Origin: Brugia malayi
Lineage: Eukaryota; Nematoda; Chromadorea; Rhabditida; Onchocercidae
Assembly (NCBI RefSeq): GCF_000002995.4
Contig: NW_025062479.1
Coordinates: 8,113,721 to 8,177,720 of the forward strand
Reading direction: 5' to 3'
Length of the DNA stretch: 64,000 nucleotides
Shown here: piece by piece, positions 25,844 to 38,017 of the stretch
Position numbering within the stretch: position 1 is the first letter of the stretch
Layout: each line of letters begins with the position of its first letter
Notes under the pieces: generated by a model
Seen by the model: the letters and a program-made list of their open reading frames with translations, nothing else
The model's database searches: none
What the model was told of the DNA's origin: nothing
Translations under genes and position numbers: made by a program

Positions 25844-27925
25844 TTAGCAAATTCTCAAATTTAAAAGTTCTTCAGAGTTAAACTTATATACTTGATGATA
25901 CTCGAAATACTTTAATGCAAATAGAATCAGATGAATTTTGAATATATACCGGAGGACGAAATCTAATCAATGGTTCTGTCCGATTCTTATAAAATTGTTT
26001 TAAGTCCTTGTCCAACTTCGAATTAATTCTAAACAAATCACTTCAATCTTAGGTTTAAAGCTTTAATGAATGCAAAGACTTCTGTGCATTAAATAAAATG
26101 ATTTGCAAATGAATGTTTCTTTAATTTTATTATCAGGCTACAGAACAAAGAATACCTTTGCCAAGTGATTCCCGCATCAGTCATTATGAAATTACACTGA
26201 GAAGGCATCATCAGTCTCATTATATTCCAAAACGGACTTAACAATATCGAGTTATGGATTCGATATATTGGCCTTACTATTGCTTCCTTCAACATATGTT
26301 ACAATGTACTCGTCAATATTTAGAAAGATATACTGATTTTATGTGTGTTTTTTTTTTTCGCTATTTCAATCTATCAAAGTGCATAATAAATTTCGGTTGT
26401 TAAATTTCATTATATCATCTTATCAGAAATAGTTTTAGATGTGTCAGAAGGCTCAAATGCATTCAAACATGACACCATTTGAATATGAAATCTGTTAATT
26501 AAACTTACCATGAGCAAGTTACCTCCAATGCCATGACAGCGTGCATTATATTTTGTTTTTAAACAAAGGAAATAACACTGTACGATCCTGAAATATGACG
26601 AATAGCGATTCGGACATGGAATTATACTGCTCTCTTTCATCGGATCTTTCAGTGTGTTAGAAGATCGTTCAATATGAATCTCTCTTCGAACAACAACATC
26701 AATTTAACCCTACTACAGTATGATTATCTTTAATCCCGGGAAATTATATGAAGAAAATTGAAAATGCATTTCTATTATGAACTTCTAAATTGAAAAGATG
26801 ATACATGGTAAGAATAATCACTTAATTTGCATCTGGAAAAATCCCGATAATTTAAAATGAATGCATATGCACAAAGACTGACGAGCAAGCTTCAGAAGTA
26901 ATTTTACGAAGGAAGCCAATATTAACACGTGGCGGTACGCCATTTTCTTCGGTATGAAGAAGCGTAGTGGATTGCATTATCGAATAAATGAACCACCCAG
27001 CCATCAATTTATGAGCTTTACACTTCTGCTCACAATCTGCAAAATCTTGATTTAGCTGTAACTGAATTAAGGAAACCCATTTCAAGAAACTGGTTATAAA
27101 TTTAACCGCTTTATTAAATCAACCTGAAAATCCAAAAATGGTATATCGAACCTTTGGTAACAATTTGTGTATGTAGATCCATACATTCCATCAAGTCTCG
27201 AAAAGCTTCAATAAATTTTTTAAATAAATATACAACACATGAGTGACGAAATATATATAGAAGACATTATCAGAAATGCTACGTTGGTAACTCCTACAAA
27301 TCAAAAAATATGTTGAAAAAAAAGAACCGGCAGGGTGTTCGATGCACATATACTCAAAGCCATCCATAAATATACGAAACAAATAATTCGGCTGACATTT
27401 CTTTATACGATCCATACATTCATATACTTCGCTAAGTTTCCTAAAATAATTATTTCCAATAACTTTAAAAAATGTCGTCATTCATTTACAATTCTCATAA
27501 ACAACTCTTACTCGCATGTATTCACTAAACGTTCGTAGTTGTTTCCAGAAACAAAGTTTGCTCGCAGCGTAAGGAGAAAAGGTTTCAAACAGCCTGAAGT
27601 GAGCAAACAAAATTGATACAAAGAAAAACAGCAAAAGCACGGGAATGTATTTGAAAAAAATACATTTATTTATTTTACCTTCTGCGCAATTCTGATGAAA
27701 CTCAAGCATTCTTGCAAGATCATTGGTTGAATACTTCTCTGAATCTGATGCTTCTAAAGAATCCTTATTTCCTCCTGCAAACTCTAATTGTTGTTTAGGA
27801 AGGTAAAACAATCATTGTATATATTATTGCACTGGTCACTCAAAACAGCAAATTCATTCACCATTTACTCCTTGTTGCGTGGCGGGAAATATCAGAAGAA
27901 ATAAGGCAACATTATGAATGTACAT
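25844..27925 (-). CDS. Secreted cysteine-rich CPG4-domain-like protein
   Basis: Ten exons read downward in phase: 27925-27862, 27783-27679, 27593-27512, 27440-27328, 27205-27152, 27036-26883, 26587-26509, 26286-26156, 26028-25950 and 25900-25844 (stop), giving 305 residues. A signal peptide is visible (MYIHNVALFLLIFPATQQG). The cysteine spacing and phrases such as LVNTCEKLSEVYEC, FEYMCIEHPAAFRDLMEC, KITSEAC, CLKTKYNARC and EAIVRPIYRI recall the nematode chondroitin proteoglycan 4 (CPG4) family of secreted extracellular proteins. The even cysteines imply disulfide bonding outside the cell. The biochemical role of most family members is unknown, and no obvious Ser-Gly glycosaminoglycan cluster is visible. 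Exon 2 could instead begin at 27774 in the same frame. Exons 6 and 8 rely on weaker splice sites (GTCAGT donor, TTGAAG acceptor). Confidence 0.8.
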
Positions 27926-29348
27926 TTCTTTTCTTTTTCTTCTTCACGTGTCTAAAGTTTTCATAAAGCAGAATTAATACAACTGCAATTAAAAACTGAT
28001 AGGAATAACATTATATGATAAAATATAAGGAAAAAGGCGATGATAGTGGAATCAGGCGCTGGCAATCTTCCTTCTTTTCTCTCAAATCTATTTTTTTAAA
28101 ATGGAAACTCAATTATATACACTGGTGACAGTTACAAGATAACTTACTGTGCAGTTCACCAACAGTTTGGAAAAATTTTTAAATTGTGAAAGTTTCGAAG
28201 CAACGGTTAAGTCTTACAAGCACAAAATTAATAGATTTGACCTGGACCAAAAATGATGAACAACAAATCGATAGAGTCAATGATGATCATACAACATTAA
28301 CAGGTTGAATACTAACCGCCTTTTATTACATTCCGGAATATTCTTTGTGATGATATTTATGGCGTAAGAATTTGGTAGATATTTACTGCATAGTGGATCA
28401 TGGAGCAAAATTTCATTCATTTAGTTGTACACAATTATAATTCTAATACCTTTTCCATATACAGCCAGTCACCAATCATCAATTAAACTGTTGCATCTTT
28501 TCATCATATTATTTTTAATGAAACCATCACTGCCCCAACTTATGTCCCCTGATGTTTCACTTCCAAAATAAGTTTAGTGTGCGGTATCAGGATTATGAAT
28601 AGGGTATGATCCACATATATGTTTGACATATTTGAATACTGTGACTAACATCCAGAATAATGATGAATATCTGATCATTTTTATTTATAGAAAAAAGGCT
28701 TGATTAACAATCAGGTACATTATACTGCATGAGCAACTCCTCTGAACATCAACACGAATAAGAATTTCAGATAAGATTACGTAGTAGACTTAAAAAATCA
28801 TGGAGAAACAGTGCCAAACGAAGAACTAAGGGAAGTAGTTGATAAAACAATATGTTAGTAGAGCAGCAAGTAATATGCTAATAAATGGCAGATTAATTAG
28901 CTCTGTTACTGAGCGAAAAGGCAAACAATCGATATACAATTGAAACAAATGCACTGTACAGATATGTGGGATTTAGGTGCTAACAATTATAGTTAACAAG
29001 AAAAATGAAGATATCGCACTGAATTAACATGTAATGAATTGTAAACATGAATCGCCCTCTTCAGTAAGGCCAACATTTGAGGATTTACTTCTGCGTTATA
29101 TGTACTGTTTACAATTCTTGAAAATATTGTATATCTAAATTGTATAAAAGCTTCCAATACAAGGAGGAATAATAAAGTATGTCAAGATCACATTTCATTG
29201 CCAAAAATCTTTATATTTACAGTGAGGATAAAAGACATAACCAAAAAAAAAAGACAGTCCGTAATAAAAGAGAGTACTGCATAAATCACTTAATTTAGAA
29301 GATCTTCAAAATACTATCAAAAGCATTGCCTATAACTAACAAAAATGT
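27926..29348. other. Upstream region of the CPG4-like gene
   Basis: AT-rich, with no gene supported. It should contain the promoter of the secreted-protein gene (starting at 27925, minus strand) and the 3' UTR of the kinase gene (ending at 29349, minus strand), which are in tandem. I see no clear regulatory element. Confidence 0.5.
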
Positions 29349-32300
29349 TTAAATTTTGGCAGTATTACTTTGCTCCATTGTTTTCCATATATTTAAAGCC
29401 TTTTTAGCATTTCCAGATTGAATTGGTGAAATTTCTAAATCACGACGATATCGCCATCCCATTTGAACTTTTTTTTCTTTATTCACTCGTGTTTCTAACT
29501 GCAGTTTAAGCCAACCAAAACTGAAGTTCTCCTGGTTTTTTAAGTCGGTTATCTGTAACGGTATTTAATTTATGGTATTGTAGTGGGAAACAGCAATAAA
29601 ACAAACCGATATATCCTTATTATTTTGACAAATAAGTACTTTATTCCCAGAAGTTAATGAAAGCACAAAATTAAAAACACACATTACAAACAAAATAATC
29701 AGTTTCATATTATCAAAAGGATGAGTAGCATACTATCGAGAAACATAGACTGATTATTTAGAGTTCAATATATAAATCATTAATATATAAAGATAAAAAA
29801 TCTTGAACGAACCGAAATGTTACGCTGAGATCTATCCTTTTGGTTGGCGAAAACTGCTTGATCATCAACGGCTTTTCGGCATGTACATATCGACCTCATT
29901 TTCTCTTTATCTTCTGCCAAATTGATTTCTGATTTTATTCTTATCAATAAATTTTCAGAGCAACTATTTTTTTGAGGAACTTTTCGTTTTGCTGCGTCAT
30001 GTGTTCGAGTTCTGGAGCTGGGAAAAGCTCGTACTGACTTCCCAATACTTGAGACAGTATCCTGAATCGATTGCAATGCTCTATCTTGAACCTTGCTTTT
30101 GTTTTCTTCGACCGATTTCATTTGCTTTGCTTTGAGTAGCAAGTGAGAGCTGTCAGATGTCACAATCAATTCCGTTAAGGCAGTGTCTTTCTTCAATTTT
30201 CCGACGCTTTCTTTCATTTTTTTTTCATCCGAAAGATTTCGATGTTCAATAAGCTCTTCAGCTCTTTTTGATTGTACCAAGTTCTCTACAGCTTCTTTTA
30301 AGTCAAGATTCTTGTCAACAATTTCAATCTTGTTTTTCCTTCGCTTAAGCACATTTTGGTTTTTAACTTCTTTCTTCGTAGTACATCTTCCTTCTGAAAG
30401 ATGTGGCTGCGAAGATAAAGCTTTCTTTTCATTGACAACTAAAATTTGTTTATCATTATTACATTTTGTATTTTTCGGCTTTTTTAATGTGGTACTTAAG
30501 GAATTCAATGAAGAATCGTTCTGTGATCTATTCAGATTCATCCAGCTTTTTGCTCCTCTACTTATAGAAAAATTGGAATCATCCTGAGTTACTACCTTCT
30601 GATGTGGTGTCAATAAAGCCTGAATTTGCACCGCCTCAATCAGAGTAACATTTCCCGCTAGTTCTTCAATCCCTCCTGCCGTTTCCTGATTAATCGTAAA
30701 TTCTATCATATGTTTTTTCTGCTTTGTTTCATTTCGCATACGACTAGTTTTTGCTATTGTCATAGTGTCCGTACTTCGCTCTTCATGGATCTGATTAGGT
30801 TTTTTGACGGCGCTTAATTCTGAAGACGATAAATCTGAGGCGGTGATCTTTTTCCTTGCCAATCCTGTCCCTTTCTCATTTTCTAATGCAGGATTTATTT
30901 CTATTTTTCTTCCTGTGAAGCCAATTTCTTCTATTTCTACTTTATTTTGTTCGGCCATATTTACTCTTTGATCTGGAAGGCCTTTATTATCCTCTTCTTG
31001 CTTCACAGCTGCAATTTCTTTCGTGTCAACTTGTTTTCGATCTGCAGAACCACGTCGATGAAGTTCAATCAAATTTTCCATTCGTTTTTTCTCCTCTTCC
31101 GGTGCTCGAAAAAGTTTTACACAGCTGGCATCATTTTCATGAGCTACAACAAATGATGATTTTCTGGATGAAGATTTTTCCACATCTCTAAACGTTCTTA
31201 CTGGACGGGAAGGTCGACGCTCGAAACGCTTTCTCTCCTGTTCAGCTTTTTCAGTGAACATTGATAGTATAGCAGATACAGAACTGCCTTTTTTATTGAT
31301 TTCACTAAGCTTATTTACTGAACTGTTATGGCGTGTAGATTCTTGCATTGTTCGATTAGCAGAGGAAACACAATATTTTTTCGGTCTCTCCTCCATTTCT
31401 ACCTTATTTTTAATTGTATGAACTAATTCGGAAATTAGAGGACGTATGTGAGCACTTTCCGCAGCATATATAGGTTTTGGAAATTCAGTAAAAGAAGTAG
31501 CAGACTTGGTTGTTTCCAACGTGATGCATACTTCGCACATCGTTGAAATAAATTTTTTTGAATCACTTACTTCGCTGCATTTAGAAATTGTCTCAGTGGA
31601 CTTTTTCATTTGTCCTTGTAATCCGCGCGATGCAGTTTTTAAGTGCTTGGAAACCATTTTTGGCTTACAGGATATTTCGTCTGATTTCTCACAATTTTTC
31701 TCTTTGTGCTTCTTTGCTTCCTTTTTCATCTTTCCCTCATCATTTGGTTTTGGCTTTTTCCTTCCCTCATCAGTTGTACTTGGTTTTGGTTTCTTTTTTG
31801 GAATCTCGCTGCTTAACTTCTTTTTCTATAAATAATCTTTTTCACTACTTGCTGAGAAGCTCTCAAAATATATTTTTTTGAAAAAACTAAAAGTTTACCT
31901 CTAGATGTTTTGTTGCAATTACTGACTCTACTCTGGAAGTATCATAAGCCTCTCTCACTGCAGCAGAAATGTCAGTTAACAATTTCTCAGATTTTTCACC
32001 ATCCTTTGCTGGTTCTGCTGATACGGAGGCGCTAGCTTCTGCTTTCGCGCAGCTTTTCATAATATTTCCTATGGAAACAGGAAGACTGTCATATATTTCG
32101 GAGATGGCAGAAGGAACTTCTCGTCCCCCGAAGTTCATCAGTGTTTGTCGTTTGAATCGGATCAAAAAAACCAACGCCCAAGTTGCCTTCTAAAAAGATC
32201 ACAGCAGCAAATAAATAGATTAACTAGATGTCCTGTGAGGACTGCATTTTCTTATTCAAATTTAATGGCTTAAAATACCGATAAACAGTCAAATAAAAAA

Positions 32301-34719
32301 TAAAGTAAAAAATCTACTTTTGGTTTCTTTATGATCAAGTAAAATGAACTTACAGAATAAAATATATATTTCATTCAGATGAAGTAAGAGATGCTTGAAA
32401 AAAAGTTTAAAGGAAGGATGTTATTTCGACTAATTCAAGCAATTTCTAGAATATCATGAAGTTGAAAGGTATGGAAGTCGAGTTCCTTTCTCATAACAAC
32501 AAAATTTCATCTCGGGTGGAAGATGAAATATTTCTAGATGAACTCAGCATTTCATTTCAGTACTTTTTTGAATCTTTTCTCGGCCGATAAAATATCAAAA
32601 GGAAATAATTGTTACTTACCCTAAAGCGTTTATTTTTGAGATATGACTTCAACCCTTCCTTCGATAGCGGAGTACTACCGTTCAGTTGATTTATTAACAG
32701 ATCATTTGCTGCTTTTGTTCGGCTGTCAACAATCCATGGATGATTCAAACAATCCTCCGGAAGCATCCTTCGCCTGTTATATTTGAATATAAATAAAGAA
32801 CATTGCAGATTATTTTAAAAGCAACCTTTAATAATTCTCTGACTCCAAAAGAAGAGAATAAAAACCAAAACAAACTTCTGGTCCATTATGAGAAGTTTGG
32901 ATATGAAGTCTTTGGCAGCATCGGAAATTCCTTCGAATGCTTCATCGTCGAATTCCCATTCTCCTTTTTCAACAGCTACATAAGTGTCACCTAGAGTTTC
33001 ACCCAAAAATGGTGAGATCCCTGACAATCTGCAATACCTTTGTTTGATACCAATTAAAAAACTAGATATCAATTCTTTTAGTCTTCCAAGAATTTAAAGT
33101 GCTCTGATAACATATTACTCAACAAATAATGAAAAGTATAAACTCAAGACCATTTCAACACATATGCTAGCTAGGATGAACAACATTTCAATCTAACAAA
33201 ATATAAGTGATGACGCCAATGCTCCACATGTCGGTATAGAAATCGATAGGCTCAAATTTGATCACTTCCGGAGCAACAAATTCTGGAGTTCCAGCCATAA
33301 ATAACAGATTCGACGAACCGTCATAAAACTGAGCGAGGCCAAAATCAATGATTTTTATGCGGTTACCCGTTTGCGAAACACACATGATATTTTCCGGCTA
33401 AAAGTATGTTTGCTATTAACAGATATCAGACATTAAATATTTAGCAGGTATGACAGATACCAGTATTTCTTATTTGTGTTTCTTATCACAACAAAGACTA
33501 GCTCTGAATATGGAATTTTCATCATATGGAGTATCATAATGAAGTCAATACCATTATGGTCATACCCTTATTGAGGATGCTGAAATATCTCAAATGTAAG
33601 ATGAAACTGAAATTTTGCACGGCATCATTTTCAATCAGATGGCAATGAAAATTTGTCAGCTGATCATAAGTAGTTAATGAACCTAAAAATAACCTTTATG
33701 TCCAGATGAACAATATTTTTGCTATGAATATAGCTAATTGCTTCACATAGTTGACAAATAATCATTACAACCGCCAATTCTGTTAGAATATAGTTCTCAT
33801 CAACAACTCGGTCAAATAGTTCACCGCCGCTCACTCTAAATTCATACACGTTATACGAATTATGAGAATGGAGAATGAAGTAAGATGATGATTAGTAATA
33901 TCGACGAACTTACATTTCCATAACCAGTACAACATCGTTCTCAGGTGTAGCAAAAGCATCATAAATTTGCGCTATTCGAGGATGTCTCAATTTCGTCATA
34001 ATAGCTACCTAAATTGTTTTATAAATCAACCGATAAGGAAAGGCTTAGCACATTTCTAAACTTGACTTACTTTATTATCCATCATTATTACAACGAACCT
34101 CTCGTTCCACTTTCTCTCGATCCGTTTCACGTTTTATTTTGATACGTTTTGCTGCAAGCTCAAATCCTGTTGCTTTTTCACGACATCGATATACTTTTCC
34201 AAACTTTCCCCTGAACAAATGCTCATTTGATGAAGCATCTTGAGGCGTAATATTTGCAACATTATTCGCAACGTTTAGAATACCCAGAATAAATACAGAA
34301 CACAGAATCAGTGCAATACAACACAACCTAGCACTACACTCTAATGTTACAATATATCGAAAAAATATTAACTCTCCAATTTCATTCATGCAGTCGTAAT
34401 ATTTTGAAAACTTTTCATTGGCTCGTATCCGAACAATGTCCTTGATTTCAAATGGAAGCTGTTCATCATCCACTACAACAAAATTGAAGGGGACTTGATA
34501 AATTTCATAAAATAGTATGAGTTTGAGACGACGAATGACACTCACATAGTATTATGTCTTTAGCTATCAAGAATACATAGTTAATATTTGAGCGAAATAA
34601 ACTAGAAGAAATGGAAAATGAGATCTTCTAAACTAACCTCCTTGATAATCCGATTCGTCAACTAATATACGACTTTCATCGCCGCTAGTACCAGCTGGTA
34701 AGGCTGTGAAAATAACCAT
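29349..34719 (-). CDS. Myosin-light-chain-kinase-like Ser/Thr kinase with long Lys-rich tail
   Basis: Eleven exons in phase: 34719-34638, 34472-34373, 34210-34099, 34008-33914, 33835-33694, 33397-33198, 33028-32876, 32773-32620, 32189-31899, 31825-29813 and 29552-29349, giving 1181 residues. The kinase domain spans about 55-310: glycine loop IGEGKFGKVY (59-68), ATP lysine K82 (AAKRIK), catalytic loop HLDIKPEN (173-180), DFG 195-197 and APE 219-221. HLD in place of HRD, with SGGELFDRV and MAGTPEFVAPE, is typical of the MLCK/titin/DAPK kinases. A basic-hydrophobic helix at about 340-365 sits where MLCKs have the autoinhibitory and calmodulin-binding segment. The tail (about 444-1181, mostly one 2-kb exon) is Lys/Glu/Ser-rich and low in complexity. 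No Ig or FN3 domain is seen. The ATG lies nine bases after CGCAG, which suggests trans-splicing. Confidence 0.88.
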
Positions 34720-34730
34720 CGTTGTCAACT
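34720..34730 (-). promoter_or_regulatory. Candidate trans-splice acceptor before the kinase ATG
   Basis: On the minus strand the sequence TTTTAAACGCAG ends at 34729, leaving a nine-base leader before ATG 34719. Upstream exon-like pieces (for example 35043-34999) do not join in a phase that avoids stops. A spliced-leader acceptor is therefore the simplest reading. Confidence 0.5.
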
Positions 34731-37700
34731 GCGTTTAAAAATACATGTTATGTAACATAATCATCAAAAAGCAAATAAAATGATGATTTATATGGTATAT
34801 GATTTAACATCAATAAATTTCTGCTTTAAGTGAGCTCGTAAAGTTCAGAATTTTCCAAAGTGACATAAAAATTAAACTCACTGTTTGAAATTCGCAAGCT
34901 GTGACAAATATTTTTATTTCCCGGAATTCAAAAATCAGTAAATAAAAGAAATAAAGGAAAAATTTCCAATAAATAAAAGCTTGTTTAATAAAGCATACCT
35001 CGCTCTTCTTATTAAAATGTCTCTACATTCTTTTAATGCTTTATTCTAAAAATATGTTGATGTAGATAATAATAAATAAAAAAGCACCATGTGTTTAACA
35101 GCACAAATAAATTTTAGAATAAATGCTGTAAAGTGCATAAAAACTAATTCAACCTATTTTGCAAAAGTTGCCTATCATCTGCGGTTTAAAAGGAATAGTC
35201 AAATCACTTGAATAACTTCAAATTTTTATGTTGAATAATGTTGCATCATACAAAATAGCAAGGCCGGACTGCTCAACTAAGGTAGCAACGTAATAAGAAC
35301 AAAATGGAAAGATTTTGAATTAAAGATATTCATGAAGTTGATGGTAATAATCAAATTGATTTGATTGCTTTTCAAGATAGAAACATGATTGAACATATGA
35401 AACAGAATAAAACAACTCTTCGGCTTTCAAGTGTAATAGAATGCAGTCTGTAGCAAAAGCTCAAAGCAAAAATTTTGAAAAATGTGAAAGAACACAACTA
35501 ATATTGAAAGCTAAAGGGTCATCAATGTTTTCCACGTACTCAAATTAAATCACCGCGGGTTGACTTGCAATTTAGGACATCATGTATTCAGAAAGATACC
35601 AATGTGTTGTTGGTGGTGCAATAACAATAACTAAAAGACTTCTAATGTGATATTTGGCATCAAAAGAAATGACAAAAAATCTTGTATTTTAGCTGAAATT
35701 TAATTATCGAATCACTTAACACTTATTCTACAATGTTTAATTCTTAACATTATATTTTCATATATAAAACAGAAAAGCTGTAACTAAAACTAAAAAAAAA
35801 TAATAGTTCCAACATTTATGAGGTTCGTTTTTACAGAAAAACTGAGAAAACAAAGCTCATCATCGCATTATAAGTAGATAATTTTAGATCGAAGCAGTAA
35901 GACAAACGACAAGTTTGTTCATCTCTTTCTCCACAGCTTTTATCTTTTAAATTCAGAGACGTTTGTTTTTTGAAATTAAAACTTTTTTTAAAATTTACTA
36001 TTTTCCGGTATAAAATGTCATTGCTATCCAAATTTCGACTGCTTAAGCATCTTCTGTAATATCACAGCACTTATTTCCTCTCTGAATTTAATATCGACGG
36101 CTTTCTTAACAAATTTTTTATTCTTAAGCTATTTTTAAATAGGGCTAAGCAGCAAAAATTTCACGGAAAGTTAAGGTAAAAAAATATTCCAGCTTACATA
36201 ATTTTATTAAAATATTGCTTAAAAATTCAAAGAATTGAAAAGCTGCAAGGTAAAAGGAAGTCAAATATGGGAATGCGCCAAGAATAACAAGAATCACCAT
36301 GAGATGCATTTAGACTCAAATCAGCTTGAGGAAGAAACGAGAGATAAATTAAATGACGTGATTTCAGACTTGAAAGTGAGAAAAAGTGAATAATGGGATG
36401 AAGGAAACTGGAATCCAACAACAGTGAGTTGATAGGAGGACTAATAAGTTGCGCAATGTATCGACCAGATAGAACATATTAGTGAGAGGATGTGATAACT
36501 GTAAATGTGAAAGATGAAGATTAGCCTCACAAGTTGCGGATACCTAAGTGGAAGGTGTGAGGAGGATATGTTTAACTTGATTAGAGTGTTAGGAGGAGAA
36601 GTAGGTGTTGTATGATAAGTTGGAGCAGTTGTGCGATGTAACACACATCTTCAGGAATCAGTCAGATACTAACCACTGTATCCATCCTGCCGTTGTTCAA
36701 AACATAAAGCCGTTACTGCAGCGCTAATCGCTACTCCCTTCTCTACACCACACAACTTCATCCGCGCCACACTCACTTGGAATGTAGCTTCGCTTAGCAT
36801 TTCTAAATTTCTTTTGTTTTTCATCAACCAAGCTATTTATTATTTCATTCCCTGCCATACGTTTAACTGATCCACCGATTGTTAGATCAAATTGATCAAA
36901 CTAAGTCAATAGTTATCATAACATTTGCAATATGAAGAATGTTTCATTTATTATTTACTGTTAAATACGAATTTTCAGAACAAAAATGGCCTATGGTTTT
37001 GTTGTTTAGTGATAAACTTTTCCATCAGTACTATAGCACTTTCAGCACCTGGTTTGAATTTCAAAAGTGACACCAAATTGCAGATCGAATGATATCCACT
37101 TGTTATCTTAACTCAGTACAGCAACAATAAGTCGTAACATATAACGTATAAAAAGCACACAACAGATAACGTTGATTAAGCAATTCGTCGAAATCAGCAA
37201 TCAATGTTAGTTCTTATACATCAGTTATCAGAGAAGCCCTAAAAACCTTTTGTCATTCATCTCCTTTTTGATCACGAAGTGATAGAAACTAGAGCAAAAC
37301 CAAATTTTCTAAGCTCATATTGGACTATTTAGGCATATAATAAGCAAGTTTGGCCAATTTGTTTCGGCATTTCCAGCTTTTGGATCTGTACTTGCTTGTT
37401 CATCTTTATTTTTCACACTTTTGACTCATCTTGTGCAAAAACAATAATGAAGGGCCTGGAACCAAAATCTAAACCTTGAACAAAATATTGTTGACTCTTT
37501 TAGTAGCATAGTCATGTATCGGTTTTACGATGCCACTTTCATTGCATTATATCTCATTTGATGCCTCAATATCAGAAACATATTTGTTATGTTTTTATGG
37601 AAAGTACTTTAAAAAAGACAAAGATAAAGTCTGGATGGCTGAAACTTCTTTTTCAAAGTCATACAATCATAACAGGTGATAATATCAAATAGCCGAATTG

Positions 37701-38017
37701 TAGCGAAATGTACCTTATATGCTAATCTAATAGATGTGTAGCGAAACATTAGTATCTTTAAAGTGCAAAGAGTTATATTTCTAAAAGCATTAACAAATGA
37801 ACAAATGATTCGAAGGTTCTGAATGAAAAAAGGGTACGCAACGAGACTTTCATATTAAATTTTAAAATCTCTGCCATGTTGCTACCGATATCGCAATTTT
37901 TCAGTGGTTAATTCATTAAGTCTTTTTCGCTAAAAATTCAACTCCTGAGAACATAAAGAATGGCCTTCTCTTATTTAAAATCAGTAAGCTGGTTTTAAGT
38001 GTATACCATGAAATAAA
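34731..38017. other. Intergenic region between kinase and phosphorylase genes
   Basis: No gene supported. An exon-like segment at about 35043-34999 (minus; good TTTTTAG acceptor and GAGGTATGC donor, reading NKALKECRDILIRRA) could belong to a 5' non-coding or alternative exon of the kinase. The stretch at about 36230-36660 is purine-rich on the plus strand with loosely repeated phrases (AGTTGCGCAATGTA near 36448, AGTTGTGCGATGTA near 36627), and looks like an old repeat. The rest is plain AT-rich sequence. Confidence 0.45.

Noticed and set aside
26852..27085. Reading the CPG4 exon 6 through to the stop at 26852 as the gene end
   Set aside because: The GTCAGT donor at 26882 joins in phase to the next exon and restores the family pattern (EAC followed by a conserved Cys-rich exon).
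30183..30587. 134-codon plus-strand ORF rich in Phe and Ser
   Set aside because: It is the antisense shadow of the Lys/Glu-rich kinase exon; the composition is the complement of AAG/GAA codons.
31506..31881. Plus-strand ORFs of about 100 codons
   Set aside because: Antisense to the start of the same kinase exon, with no splice context of their own.
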